Below are positions 13,525 to 27,600 of a DNA stretch of 64,000 nt, one piece after another (positions within the stretch are counted from its first letter, which is position 1; each line of letters opens with the position of its first letter). The translations under genes and the position numbers were made by a program. A model generated the notes under the pieces. The model was not told where the DNA came from. It worked only from the letters and a program-made list of their open reading frames with translations, and did not search any database. The DNA comes from Triplophysa rosa. Lineage: Eukaryota > Chordata > Actinopteri > Cypriniformes > Nemacheilidae. Location of the stretch: NCBI RefSeq assembly GCF_024868665.1, contig NC_079910.1, positions 7,412,976-7,476,975 on the forward strand. The letters run 5' to 3'.

Positions 13525-13632
13525 GTATTCATTTTAATTGTTTGCGTGTTAAAACTTTGAAAACAAGAATAGTGAATTGTATTCATTTGAATTGTTTGTG
13601 AGTTAAAACTTTAAAAACAAGAATTGTCCATT
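13525..13632. repeat. 54-bp tandem duplication
   Basis: Two adjacent copies (13525-13578 and 13579-13632) share GTATTCATTT, GTTAAAACTTT and AAAACAAGAAT in the same order and spacing, with a few substitutions. It is AT-rich and non-coding. Confidence 0.85.
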
Positions 13633-15463
13633 GTGTTTGTTCAGCTTTTAGAAATTCAAGAAAAAAACGTTTTTTTTGTTCATTTATTTAGACATTAAAA
13701 TATGCATAAAAAGCGTGCATGTTTCAAAACACACTTTTTTGCATCTTTAATAAATTGATTGTAATCTTAATCTAAAAAAAACTTAAATTACATTTTTTTA
13801 AAAGACCAGCTTTACACTGCTTTCGCTCCACAGGTGTGAATATGCTGTCAAGTAAAAAAAAGGAGAGAATATTTTATTATTCTTAAACGAGTCATATGTT
13901 TAGTCTCGTGTAATTTCTGTTTATATTGGATGTGGATTAGTCAGTGTGTACTTTTTCTCGTAAGTTGCTGTTCTTAATTACTAGCAAGGCCTCAGCCTGT
14001 GATTGCACAGAATGTCTCAGCCACATGACAAGTGGTATTATTTGCCCAGCTAAGCGAGTGACTGTCGGTATTGAGCGAGCTCTCGTACGCTTGTTTAGAT
14101 ACAGCTGTTCTGAAGAATCTCTGTCAACTGGAGGATTTTCCACAGAGCTTCTGTTTGGAAGATGTGCCTGCGTTCAATTAGATCTTCCCTTTTTGTTAAA
14201 TAAATACAGCGTCTGGAAATATAAACACACGTTCGGCGCACCGTTCGCCGTATCGGGCCTGGTGCAGGCCTGTAAAGTGAAACCGTCCGAGTTGAGGGGA
14301 GAGGGAGGAAAGTTTGTCCATTTTCACCCTCCTGTTGATTTGTGTCTATAGCTGATGGAATTGAGCCCCGAGTGAAAGGTGAGGTCACAATTGAATTTGG
14401 CTCGCGTTTCCGTGGTGATCTGGTAGCGGTCCCCGCGTCCCAGCGGATTGGCTTGTTTGTTTGCGCGATAGCGCGTGTGTGTTTCCGTGCATAAACACGG
14501 GCATGGGAGATTTTACTGAGTAGATATTTCCCTTCTGTTTTCACTCTGAGCTGGGCGAGATTGATGACTGAATTGTTGAGTACATGTTAACAGTAACTGC
14601 TGATTTATTGATATACTTAGAGTAAGTGAGGGTGCACCAAGAAAAAGATATAGGCCTCTTAAGTTAATGTAGAAATAGAGCCTTTTTAAGTAATACTTGT
14701 GATTGCTGGGTGGTGGTGGGGGGGATCTAGCGAGAGATGTGTGGGCGTTTGGCCAGTGGAGAGGTGTATTTTAACTTGCTATGGAGGAAATACATTTTAG
14801 AGACTGAGGAGTGTGTATATCTCAGGCCTTGACATGGTGCAAATCTTTAGAGTTATCAAAACAAGTTTAGCTTCAAACAGGTATTACTTTTAAATCCCAT
14901 TAAAGCATCATGTCATTTTAGAAGAATGAGCTACTTTATTCTTTATTCCATTACACATCCATCCTCCTGGGATATTCAGCTGCAATTTAAAGATTCATAC
15001 CCCCCCCGAATGTGATATTCTGCCGTCTCTCTGTCTCAACATATGGACAGAACTTTACCTTGGGGGGAAAAAAAACAGGTCTTGTTTTCTTAACTACCTT
15101 TTAGACTGAGTGAAATGTTTCTTCAGTTTGCACAGGGATGACTTTATTTCTTAGCAGGGATTTAAACCCATAAATACAGTCGGCCGTAATTCATTCTCAA
15201 ACTCTCACGCTAACTAAACTCATATTGCAGAGAGAGCTTTGTTTGTCTTTGTTTCACTTCAATTAGATCTGTCACGTCGACAGCTGCCTCTCAGATCTCT
15301 TACTCGCAGGTTTGAAGTAGGGAAACCCTCCTCAGAGTCAGTTTTCTTCAAGCACGCTTAGATGGATTGAGTTTTGCTCCCAGCGGTGGAAACTGTTCAT
15401 GTCCAAACTCTCAAAATGATGACTTCAAAGTAATTTAACCACCAGCCACATGATCATCTAGTC

Positions 15464-15749
15464 CAGTGGTTCTCAAACTTTATCGTTGTAAGGCCCCCTT
15501 TGTGTTAAGTGCATCGCTTTGCGGCCCCCCATATAAAGACGTATAATCTTAAACTTAGAATTTTAATTAAACCAAAAACATTCAGTTATACAATGCTGGA
15601 ACCTCAATCCTTTTGGTTGGTGGTGTCATTTTTCGGATGTTTGATTGCATAAAATCTATGATCAATTTCTATATTTCATAAAATGCCACAAAATCTGTGG
15701 CCCCCCTGGATCCATCTTGGGGCCACGGCCCCCAGTTTGAGAACCACTG
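15464..15749. mobile_element. intact non-autonomous hAT-type DNA transposon (286 bp)
   Basis: The ends are inverted repeats, CAGTGGTTCTCAAACT at the left and AGTTTGAGAACCACTG at the right, the classic hAT-type terminus. The element is flanked by a perfect 8-bp target duplication, ATCTAGTC (15456-15463 and 15750-15757), the length expected of hAT transposases. The interior is too short for a transposase and contains G/C-run segments (GGCCCCC) near both ends. It must have been moved in trans. Confidence 0.93.
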
Positions 15750-18700
15750 ATCTAGTCACATCGTTATATATATAAATCTGAACGTATTGAGATTTTCATA
15801 ACAAAACAATTTTGACAGAATTTCGTGACCATGCTTAGTGACTCTGAATCTCTTGCTAAAAAGTTCACTTTCTCCCAACGGCAAAACCTCATGACCTTTC
15901 GCTATTACACCGGATCTGAAAGTTCTAACACAGACACCATCAAGCTTTCAAAGCAGAAGATTTGAGGAAGACTTATGTTGGAGAGGGTGTTGCGCAGAGC
16001 CGGGTGGGATGAATGTGCAATTGCGGAGCGCAATCCCAGCTCAGTTCTGGGGTGGAGGAGACAGAATCTCTCTCAGGGCCTCTGATCGGCTGTGATCCGC
16101 CTGCTGTTACCTTCTGTTCTCCAGCGTTAGTCCCAGCGGCTGCTCAGAACTGACACGCACAGCTCCTCGTCGGGCTTGAAGCCCTCTGATGTCCCACCCT
16201 CCCCTCCGTACCACTTTCTTCTGGCGCTTTGCATTTTGTTGTATTTGTATTAAAGCCCAACGCTGAGATGCATAACTTGCCAAGCGGTGGTAGTTTGCTC
16301 TCTCTTCTCTGTGTTCTTACCGTCCTTCCCTTTCTCCGTTTGATCTCGCTATCATCTCCTGTCTGTTTGCCACCTGAGATGCTTTTTAGGACGACGCATG
16401 GAAAAATGTAAAACGGCGGGCCATCGATTCTGATGTAGACTGTAAAGAAGATGAAAACAGAAATGGTTTAAATAAAAGACCATCGAGAGGCATTGTACTG
16501 TAGGTAAACATTATTCAAGACAGTGGTTGGACAGCCCAAGCCCTCCACATGCCCAGTGTTAATATTAGTTTGGTTGAAGACAGTCAAAGCTGATCAGTGG
16601 GGAGAGCAGCTCCGTACGCCTCAGGCCGTGCCAGACTCTGCTTTTGGCTCTCGCTTTAGAGGATTGATGTCTGGAAGTCAGTGGGGGCCCCACTGTACCT
16701 TTATTACTCATCAGCTGGGTACCAAACTAATTTGATAAAGCGCCACTTAATACACCGAACACACACAGGTTCTGTGATCGTGGCTGGCACGGCATCAAGT
16801 GTGTCAGGACGCTCGGCAACAGACGGCCACGTCATTGCGAAACGGAGAGGGAGGGCCATACGTGGCACAGGTGGACATAATCATTATTTTTTGCTGTGTT
16901 TATAGATGGGTACAGTAGGTGGAAAAAGAAACGAGAAGTTATGTGTACCGTAAATGTGTCCGAAAAGGAATTATGAAAAAAACAAACAACGAAGATTAAT
17001 CTAAATCTTCTATATATAAATATTAATAATATGAAATAATATTTTATTAACAGTTTGTTTTCTAAATGTTTGCTTTGTCACATGGACATATGTATGGTAT
17101 ATTTGTCAACTACCCATATAAAAAAATGTGAAATTGTTAACTGTTACTTCTGCACATAAAAGCATATAAAAAATCGACCATATAAAAAATGTCATTAGCT
17201 TGTGTTTTTGCTCTTAGTTACTTACCTGCTTGAAACAATATTGTATCTCTCATGACAAAGCATTAATATACAGCACATTCAAATACAGTAAAATGATTGA
17301 TAAAGACGATAGATGGAAGATAAACCTGTATACTGTAACAGTATGAGCGACTGAAACAAAGACAGAGAGAGGAAGAGGTTGGTTTGATAATTACTAACTC
17401 TTTACTCAGGCAGTGAGCTGCAGTCTATGTGTGTGTAGGCCCTGGTGCTCTGATAATGAAGGGTTACTGCTGCACATCTGACAGCGTTAATCTCACCATC
17501 GTCCTCGCCCGGTATTTACCCTGCTGGGGAGAGAGCGGCAAGCCCACCTGACAACATAGTTTACCCACAGATAGACACCGAAGGCTCACACACACACACA
17601 CACTGCACCGGGATCAGTTTCCACAGCCTGTCCTCATCTCAAACACGACTCTGAAACTGAGAAAATGAAGGCAAACATGCGGGAAAAGACGTTTTTCTGT
17701 CTTTTCTCTTTCATCTCTTCTTCCTCGCATTTGAAGTTTGTGAAGTACTGTTTAAGCATTACAGAGGTGCAGACTGAGGAATATGAATATGCATAGCGCC
17801 ATATGGTTGCACTTGCTCTGGGACGAGGTGTGTCCAGAAGGTAGGAGCATCTTAATGCATTATTCTCCCCTCATATGATCCGGCTCGTATTGCTGCGGCA
17901 CACGGGCCGATTTAGGCTTTTGAACGATTAGCAGTGAGTACCAGAGAGAGAGCGGTGATTGTGTTTTTTAAAGGTTCAAATGCAAAATCCCTGACACAGG
18001 CGTGATTAAAAGCGATATTTCTGACACATTAGGATGCACACAGGAAGTAACCTTCTCCAAAGCCTTCATTATTAGATGCATGACAAACCTGAATATTTAT
18101 AAAATACGCTTTAATAATTGATAACAGCAATCTGCCACGGTAATTCATCAGATTTGCACTTCAACAGAGTATCCGTTTTCATTTTAAAATAATAATAAGT
18201 GGAATACTAATGTAGGTGAAATGCAAAATTGCAACCTGCGTTGCGGCACAAGCTCTGGGCGCATTTGTGCCTTTTTTAGCGCGCTGGAAAAACAACGGTG
18301 CGTTAATGACACTGCCCTCACCGCCCGTTTGGAAAGCGTTATCAATGTCTGTGATCATTTGTGCGCTGCTCGTTTTGTTGTGCAGTGAGCTGTTGTGCTG
18401 TTTACTTGTGTAGCTTCCGTTTGAGGTTACATCACATCTAAAAAATCAGGAAACCAGGCTGTTTTAGAGTAGAATATACAAGGTGCTGATGTGGTTTTAT
18501 CAAAAGCACATTCTTTGTTTGAGTCAGTGTGCAATGCTTCCTTTTGTGTTCTTCGACCAAAATAGCACACACACATACAACTTTTGTAGAGATGCTTTCT
18601 ACTATCTCATGATGATTTAGAAAAAGCAGCCGCAGCTTTTTCTTGAGACTATCCGGTTTGTTTTTTGCTTCTTTCTTTTTTCTTTTCTTTTTACATCAGG

Positions 18701-20531
18701 TTGAAATGTTTTATATTTTGAACTTACAAAGTTTGCAAGTTCCTGCTGAAAAGGCTAAAAGTACACGCCATTCTTATATTTGTAGGAGTTTAAAAAGTCA
18801 TGCACGCTAGAAACATCAACATGAAATAAATATACTTTATCCTGCAAGTCGGTTAGATGCACACTACCAGTCGACTACCAGTTTGACTCACTTTTTATAA
18901 CTATTTTTTCTACATATTTTAAATAATCGCAAAGTCATGACTGTACATAAATATACTGTAGTAAGTATAGGAGAATATAAAAAAAATAAAAGTAAAGTAT
19001 TTAAGCAGTACTTGTTCTTTACTGTCTTACCCAACTCATTCATTAAAGTAAAAGTAAAGTAAAATACAACTTTGTTTTGTAAAGAATTGATTTATTTAAT
19101 TGGTCTTTAAAACTATCTCCAAGCATTTATGCACAATTTCAGCTATATTATGACAGGTGACATTTCCATCTTGTTAAATGGCCTCACTTCACTAAATGAA
19201 GCATATTTTGTTGTAGGACAGATGGATCTTTATATCTTCAGGTACCTGAACTTGGAGAAGTTTAGGGAACACCTGCAAATTGTTCCTCTGTGCATAAAAT
19301 GGAATAAATAAAATGTCAGAGTCTGTGAAGCAGAGCAAATGTTTTAATGGTGGTCAGGGATCGAAGCTGTCAGCGGCGCTTCCTGTCTGGAAATGTAGTT
19401 TTTTGACTTAATGTCACCTCTATTCCTCGTTCGAGGGAGAATCTAGAGGGGGGGATCTAGATGTGTGATAAAACGCACGCAGAAATTGCTTCAAAAACAT
19501 GAAATGTCTCTGAGCTCTTTAAAACAAATTTAAAGGCCAACCTTGAAAATCAATTTAACAAAAAAGTATAAAACCACACTTTTAAACTCCCCACCCTGTT
19601 CGACCAATGACAAACCGTCTGTCAAACTGCCTTACCCAAGGCGCTTTGCTGCACGGTTTATTAATTATTTTTTTTACAGCAAAGTGTCTTAAAGGCTGTC
19701 AAAATGTCTTAAGCCTCTTGTTAAAGAAGTGCCACAACTCATTTCTCTTTAATGAAATTCATATGCTGGCGAGAGGGGGCATGTCTAAACATCTAAACAG
19801 GTTGCTTTTTAGGTTTCACACTGAGGTTATCTGAGAGGGCTTCACTTGATTGACGTTATCTAGCTTGACAGCGCTTCATATCAAGGTTAACCTGACGTCG
19901 CAAGGCCCAAGAGAAAGAGAGAGGGGTGGAGATGGAGGAAAAGTCAGACCTCGTCCAGGTCTTGCTCCTCTCCGCTGCTCTTCAGCTCTCACACGGCAGG
20001 TGGAGGTTTCTGCGCTCTTAATTGATAACTAATCGAGCAGCGTGTGCTGTGTTTCCCCTGGAGGACGGCCCTAATGTTGGCTTGGCTTACTCAGCAGAGC
20101 GGCTCCGGAACCACTAAATTAAATATATCCCTGCAGATAATGACTCTGAGTGACAGACTCCGGTCCGGGTGGCTCGGGCGGCCACCGACCTCTCTCGTCT
20201 TGCCCTCGCGTTCCTTACAGCGCTCCTCTTCTGTGGCTGTTTGCTTCCCCCGTGCCCGGCGCTAACCACAGCTCCTCGTGACAAAAATACATCTCAAGCA
20301 GTTAATCTGCGCAGATACAGCTGAAGTGCTCTTCAGTGGTGACGGGGGCCACCGGGAGCTCTGCCTCACTTCCTGTCAAATTCTTCTCCTGCCACAGGTA
20401 CGCACAACTGCCCTCAAACATAGCAGCGCTGTCAATTAACCCCGTCTGCCGGGACCTCCTCAATCAAACTTTTATCAAACAGGTAGTCGTAGCTTTAGTA
20501 CTATTCACTGACTGTCTGAAGTATACTGGAC

Positions 20532-20877
20532 TTAAAGTGATAGTTCGCCCTGTCGTTTGCCCTGTCATTTCTGTCATCATTTACTCACCCTTTTTTCGTA
20601 TCAAACCTGTATGACTTTCTTTCTTTTGCAGAACAGAAAAGAAGATATTTTGATGAATGTTGGCAACCGAACAACGACGAGGCTCCTCCACTTGCACTGG
20701 TTTTCTGTCCATACAATAGAAGTGAATGGGTGCCAGCACTGTTCGGTTACCAACATTCTTCAAAAGATCTTCTTTTGAAAGAAAGTCATACCGGTTTGAA
20801 ATGACAAGAGGATGAGTAGATGAAAATGTTTTTTTTTTTGTTTGTTTGTTTTTGTTTTTGGTGAAATATCCCTTTAA
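20532..20877. mobile_element. short inverted-repeat element, Angel-like
   Basis: The left end TTAAAGTGATAGTTCGCCC and the right end GGTGAAATATCCCTTTAA are inverted repeats with mismatches. Inner landmarks CCTGTATGACTTTCTTTCTT and GAAAGAAAGTCATACCGG also mirror each other, so the element can fold back on itself. There is no coding capacity. A T/G-rich run near the right end looks like a later expansion. Confidence 0.8.
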
Positions 20878-21050
20878 AACAGGAAAGATCTGATATCATT
20901 AGCTTGCTTAAAGTGGCCGTAACTCAGACAGTTTCTGCATATCTCGTGTTAATTTTGAGTACTTACAGAATAGTATCGCACCCTTCAAATATCCGTAGAG
21001 TCTTTAGTTTGATCACATTTATAATAAACAGATATAGCTGTAGGATTATT

Positions 21051-21485
21051 TGTGACCCTGGATCACAAAACCAGTCTTAAGTAGCACGGGAACATTTTTA
21101 GTAAAAGACAAAAATACATTGTGTGGGTCAAAATTATTGATTTTTCTTTTATGCCAAAAATCATTAGGATATTAAGTAAAGATCATGTTCCATGAAGATA
21201 TTTTGTAAATTTCCTACCTTAAATATTTAAAAACTTTATTTTTGTGAGTGGATGGCCTGCCACAGTGCCCCTGATTAACAACTTCAAAGGCGATTTTCTC
21301 AATATTTTGATTTTTTTGCGCTCTCAGATTCCTGAGTTTTAAACGGTTGTATCTCAGTCAGATATTGTCCTATTCTAACAACTCATACATCTATAGAACG
21401 TTTATTTATTCAGCTTCCAGATTATGTAAAAATCTCAATTTCGAAAAATTGACCCGTAAGACTGGTTTTGTTGTCCAGGGTCACA
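21051..21485. mobile_element. inverted-repeat DNA element with TGTGACCCTGGA ends (435 bp)
   Basis: The left end TGTGACCCTGGATCACAAAA plus CCAGTCTTA and the right end GACTGGTTTTGTTGTCCAGG plus GTCACA are inverted repeats of about 27 bp. This terminus is frequent in cyprinid DNA as I remember it. No clear target duplication could be seen, and there is no open frame of note inside. Confidence 0.75.
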
Positions 21486-24400
21486 TTTCTGAAAATATAC
21501 GACGCGTGCGGTGCATGAGAAGACAGCATGTTTAACATTGTAAAGAAGTCAGAATGCACGAAACACCGTTGCACATCCCCTTTAACAAAAGGTACACTGG
21601 TTGCTTTTTTAACAGTAAGCCAAAGGTTGTGTTTACAAGGTACCAGTAAATGTCAGGTTGGACAATAAAATTCAGATCAAGTTTAATTTAAGACCTTTAG
21701 TAACAAGCAATAAGATATCCACAAATTGAAGTCAATGTTAAATTGCTTATTAGTTATAGACAGACATATTTTCTGTGTTTTCAATCACAGGGATATTTTA
21801 TTTTCATTTATTTAAATTATTTAAGATTTATAACGGTTATTTTATAAAAACTAACTCAGTTTACATGTCAGTGTCTAAATGGTCATTTCTTGTCTGCATT
21901 GTTGACGAGACCTTTAACACCCATTTAGGAAAAGATCCGACTACGTGAGACCACCCAACAGGTGATGAGATTTTGTCATGTTTTATTTTTAAACCTGTTC
22001 ACACAAATCAGATGTTATTGTACAATAGGCCTGCTGCAACAATTGATGGTTGGATTCAGGCCATGTCTCCACAGCGAACTGGTCGAAACATGGTGCCAGC
22101 CGTGAAAGATACTTCCTGTACAATTTTAACAAGTATGATTGTTGATCACGGCACGTGCGGAGCCATTCGTATCACCTCACCAGATGAAGGCTTTGCTTCT
22201 GTTAGAACAGCTCTCGGGTGAAACTTTTCTTTTCCATTGACTCAGTGTGTCCTCAGGGGACATCTTAAATGCTTTGTCTTATAATTAGACATCAGGGATG
22301 TATTTGTTCTCCGAAAAAAGGGTTGTGCCTAACTGTACCTTAAACAAAATATTTCCTTTTCCGTCTGTGTGTATAAAAATGCATCTGCATTTTTTCCATT
22401 GTCCTCTGTGACAAGTATGTGCGTGCCTTTTTTTCTGCACCGCCTGTTTGTTACCTGCAACGGGATGTAACAGAATTATTTTATGTGGCAGAAGGTTCCA
22501 GTCTGCTGGAAGAGAGCGAGTCCAAGTAGGTCCTTCAAGGTCAACACAAAGACAGCATGCAACATGCAAGGTCACATCCCAGACTAAAAGCAATAAGTTC
22601 TTTATTGATGGGGAAAAAACACACTGCAAGCTAGCAGATGTGCAACCGACTGATTAATAATAAAACAGATTTGAGCGAGTATGTATGTGTGTGTGCGTGC
22701 ATGTTTATGCCCTCTGCATTCATATTTTGAGACATTTGCCTCTCCGAAAACTTTAAAGTCAGAAACAAAAAAACTCTTAAGCATAATTGTTTTGTCCGGA
22801 TGTCTCCTCCACTAAAAAATTGATCCATGCATAGGAATCTGAAAAATCCATTAGAGTCCATCAGAGAAAAAAGGACAGAATGATGGAGTGTGTATGAGTA
22901 TGTGCAGTTTATAAAACCCCATCATACTTTTGCCATTATTGCAAATGTCAGCTGACGTTATTTTCGGCTTCTTAATGCAACAGACTTGCTTTTAAACTTC
23001 AAACAGATACCTAAGCAGTGTCATATTACGTCTCTAAGACCAAAAGCAAAACTATTAAAATAAGTACCTCTGAGCATTGATTCCCAGCCAGAGGTACTTA
23101 AGATTTTGATAGCTAAGATTTAAGGAAACAAAATAATGCGTGTAATATGTGCGAGTTATACTGTATATATCAGTGTAAATGTTTTTAAGAATAAATATGT
23201 ATGCCTGTTTAATATGTAAATTATTTGTATTAAAATACAAATAATACAAATATTTTTTATTAATAATATTTATATTTTTTTGTCTTTTTTAACGGGGATA
23301 CACAAGCAAACAAATTGTTCTGTAGTAATTTTAAAGCACTTTTTTAACCAGCTCTACCAGTTTATTTTTCGTTTTTATTGCCATATTTACCCTCATTTAC
23401 ACTGCAAAACCCAAACCTGGCGAACCTGCCCCGTGAGCTCAACAAGCCTGTTTCAAACCTCAAATAAACAAAGAAAATTCCATCTTTTCAGCCTGTAATC
23501 GTCTTTCTGGGAACATCCCCTTATAGATATTTCTCTCTATTCTCCACACCGGCCTCTCTTTCCGTCTCTTCCCACTTTAAACAGCAGTCGGGAATGGCAT
23601 TGTTTTTAATCATCAGAACTCAGAAATTATTATTATCGCCTCTGACGCGGCAATTAAAACTTCAGGTCAGAGGCACAACGAGCGGTGATCAGCAGCGAAG
23701 CTGAGAAGTTTTAATTAGACGATCAGAACCATTAATGCACAAAAAAAGGTGTGCGCTGGGAAATTAACGTGAACGTCTTAATCAGGGTTACCGACTCCGA
23801 AGAGGAGTCAAGTGAACAGAGAGCAAAAAACAAATCATTTCCGCACCACTGGGACAAAACTCAATTAAATATGCATGCAGAAAATGGAAATTTGGAGCAT
23901 CAGCACAGACCGCTGAAAAAAATACTGCAAATTCTGTAGACGGGGGTCGCGGACCTGCTTATTGTTATTCTTGTGTAATAAAACCAAAAGAGAGGCCAGA
24001 TGCTGGGGGGCGAGGGTGTGCAGAGAACGGGGCTGTCGCTGACTTTCCGCTCCCCTTCCCTCGGAGTGATGGGGGAAACAAACTCCTTCCTGCAAGCCGT
24101 AAATTAGCAAAATAAAAACAGAGGGATTATTTCAGCATGTGCTTGTGTGTGTCCGAGCATTTGTAGGTGAGCGAGTGCGCACGTTGGGCTTTAGCTCAAC
24201 ACCTGGAACGTAAAGTGTTCCATACCGGGTCACTTAATCTGCCAAAACACAAAGCATTTTAATTTCAGAATAAAGCCTAAATGGTCCGACAGGACAATAA
24301 TAAAAATCCAATTTTCTACAAGTTACATTTAGAAAAGCTCTGTATTATCATCTGATTTTTTACATTTGAACTATATGATGAGCTAGAAGTAAAACTGATG

Positions 24401-24593
24401 CCAAGATCTCCCAAGCGATCCAGATCCCAAAAGAGATGCAGTGAGCCCCTTGTTGTCTTAGCATTAGTCAACATGATTTTAGTCAGATTTACATACTGCA
24501 AGGACTCAAAAGAGCAAACATCTGAACAATCGTTGAAAGAGATGCCAGGTGTATGTCATATCCTTGCTTTACTATGCATACTCTTCCTGTCAG

Positions 24594-24597
<4 letters not shown>

Positions 24598-24647
<50 letters not shown>
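24598..24647. repeat. (GA)n microsatellite
   Basis: Fifty nt of perfect GA repeat, the longest pure GA tract here. Confidence 0.95.
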
Positions 24648-24649
<2 letters not shown>

Positions 24650-27600
24650 AGGACACGCCAATCTAAGCAGTCATTAACAGGCACTTCCTCACTCTGGTGG
24701 GCTGATTGCAGTCAACGCACGTTCACACAAATAATGCACTTCCAACGGCATTATTAGGATTTGAAACACCACTTGATTGGGCATGATATCATTCCGGCAC
24801 ATAAACAGACGCTCCACATTAAACAAGACACGGAGAGCCGCCTTCGAGGGAGCTTCTCTGTCATGTCCGGCGTCCTCCACCTCGGGGTTCTGAAATGAAA
24901 CAGGGCCTGTGATGCCTTTGATGTGCAGGCAGATAAAAAGGAAAACCTCTCGCGCTCTTATTGTCCAATGTGTTTAGAATAGTTTCTTGGCTTTTTCGCG
25001 ACGCTTTTCACCATGTATGGTAAAAGCATTACGGCGGTTTCAGCTCTGTGCTGTTTCCAGTAAAAATATTGTCAGCGTTATAATAAACAGGTCCTCTGAA
25101 AGGAAAACAAGTGCTTTTTATGATCGTCCCCGGCGTTCGTTCAGGGTTAAGCAGAATAATGCTGGCACTGAAAAATGTTCAGATACATCAAATCGTTGAG
25201 GTTTGCTGCTGTTACACCTATTTTCTTAACATGAGCGTCTTGCCCCGGAGTGGTGGGGGGGCTCCCAGAGGAGTGGCTGTTCTTTTTTATCCGTGTCGCT
25301 ACTGATTTTATCACACTACACGCTATCGTGGACACAAATGACCTGGAGTAAACAGCAGCGTTACCATAGCGATCCCCATTGTCGACCAGTGCAGGCATAT
25401 CTATTGCAGGAAGCGCATTTAATGCAGCAGCTTGTAACTGCTGTACCGTGATCTTTTGAGCTCAGGAGCGTCTCATTAGCGCCGTGATCCCCTCTCATTT
25501 AAAACATCAGATCTCAGCTGTGGACGGTGAAAATCAATTTTTTATTAATTTACTCAACCTCAAGCCTTTTAAAGATGATATTTATGAAAGTATGCCATCT
25601 TTACAATTGAAGTTAATGGAACTCAAAACGTTGAGGCATAAAAGCACATTAAAGTAAACCATGTAAGTGTAGCAAATTAATAAGTGATGATGGGTTTATG
25701 TAAAAAGACGGTTTTACCGGACACATGCGCCTGGCCCGAATTTAACTTCCTGTTTGTGTTATAATATAACAATTTATATTAATATTAATATTTTATTGTC
25801 TATTCATTGTATTAAATTAAATTTTAACTACTCAACAGGTATTGATTCTTTGTGGAGGTCTACCGGACGTTTGGGCTATAACGTTTTGTTTATGTTGTTG
25901 CCGCTAAAAGAAACGTCTATAAATATTCACTTCCGGTGAACTGTCCAACACACGTTCACACTCTGTCACGCAAAACAAACTTGATCATTTTCAGGTGAAC
26001 TATTTCTTTAAAGGTTTGTGTATATAAACACAGAAAAACGAATATATTCTATACCAGACCACATGATTACAATACTATCATTCTTACAGTTTGTTTCACA
26101 TGGCTGATCTTTATAAAGTTACTGTAGGTAACAGGCGAATGATGTTTTATTTACTGGCCAAAGCCAATTTTTGCACGCATTTGGAGCTTTGTAAGTGTTC
26201 ATTTCGGTCACTGACTGTTGAACATGGGGTGTTAGGGAAAACGCACATAAATTGTGGGTAATGGAAAGAGATCGCTTCTCAGGGGTCATTTCCTACAAGG
26301 AAAAGCTAGATTGCAATGCAAAGGAAATCAGTAGTTAAAGAATGAAATACTGAGCAGTGTAAACAGTAAATGACCTTTACTGTTACGCCCAAATGACCTC
26401 AATCTTCCTTTGGAGGTGTTCTGAAAAAATACTTCAGAATTTATGTTTCCACTTCCTAATAGTTTTAGCAGCTGATATTTTTCTCCTCTTTAAAATTGCC
26501 GTCCTCAACCGGGTGACCTCTTCAACCCGGCCTCGCAATTGTCTGAGGTAAAAACGTACACTTGTGATGCGTATAGGTTGGAGCTGTGCAGCGTGCATAA
26601 TTCCTCAGCTCATTGTTTCAGGGAGGAAGTGTTGAGGGTAAATACAGTAACTGAGAAAGCATGTGCAGGGGCTGCAGGGTGCACTTGATGTCACCGGTTA
26701 ACCTTGAGCTCCACTTGACTGTGTGAGAAAAATACATTTCCAAGGCTCATTACACAGAAAAGACGATAATACCACAATACTATAACTGCAAACAATGCAA
26801 AACGTGGGCCAGTTTGCACTGAATTTGCACCGAGCAGACAAACAGCTTTTGCATTGACAGCTTCATAGGATGGTTAGAAATAGCTCATCTCAACGCAGCG
26901 TCTAACTATCAGCTAAAGCGTTCAACAGACCGTTATACATCCTGCAGGTTTCCTATTTTTTATTTACTGCATGATAAACATTACGATTACTAACGTTACG
27001 AGCGCGCTTGATTTTAAGCCTGGAAAACCTATTAAAAGTGAACTTTGCTAAATCTTTGAATCAGATTTGTGGAGAAAGGGCGACTTCGCAGCGGGAGAAT
27101 TCTGCCCTTAAATAGGCATCTCTGAATATGGACGAACCCAGAACAGCTGCGGGGACGTGGGGTGGGACATGACACTGGGTTGATCTTAAAGATAGCACAT
27201 TGGGGTGAAATAGCACACGAGAAGGCCCACACAGAATCATATTTGTTTTATTTTGCTTTCATGTATCAATACGAATCAACCCTCGTCTCCATTAAAACAC
27301 TTTACGTGTGTAAAATCAATTTAGAAGAAAATGCAAACTGCTGTAGACTAGATTTTGTCTAGGCCTGTCTGTTTAAAGCTTTCATTGTAAATTGCAAAAA
27401 TGTCTGTTTTATCACTTGGTAGCAAGTAAAATAGTCTATTATGTCTTACTTGTACAGAACGGATCTCTTTCAGCTGTTTTAAAACAAGAAAAGCTTGTTT
27501 TGGTATAAATCTGTTGGTATGGTGGTCTGACAGGGAATTTAATGTGGAAGCCGTAGGGAGGTCACGTAAGGTTACGTTGATGTCTGGTTTATCTCTTTCG

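Noticed and set aside
20336..20395. Possible upstream casz1 exon ending at CCACAG|GTACGC
   Set aside because: No ATG in a suitable frame (the open frame begins at GTG) and no resemblance to the CASZ1 N-terminus.
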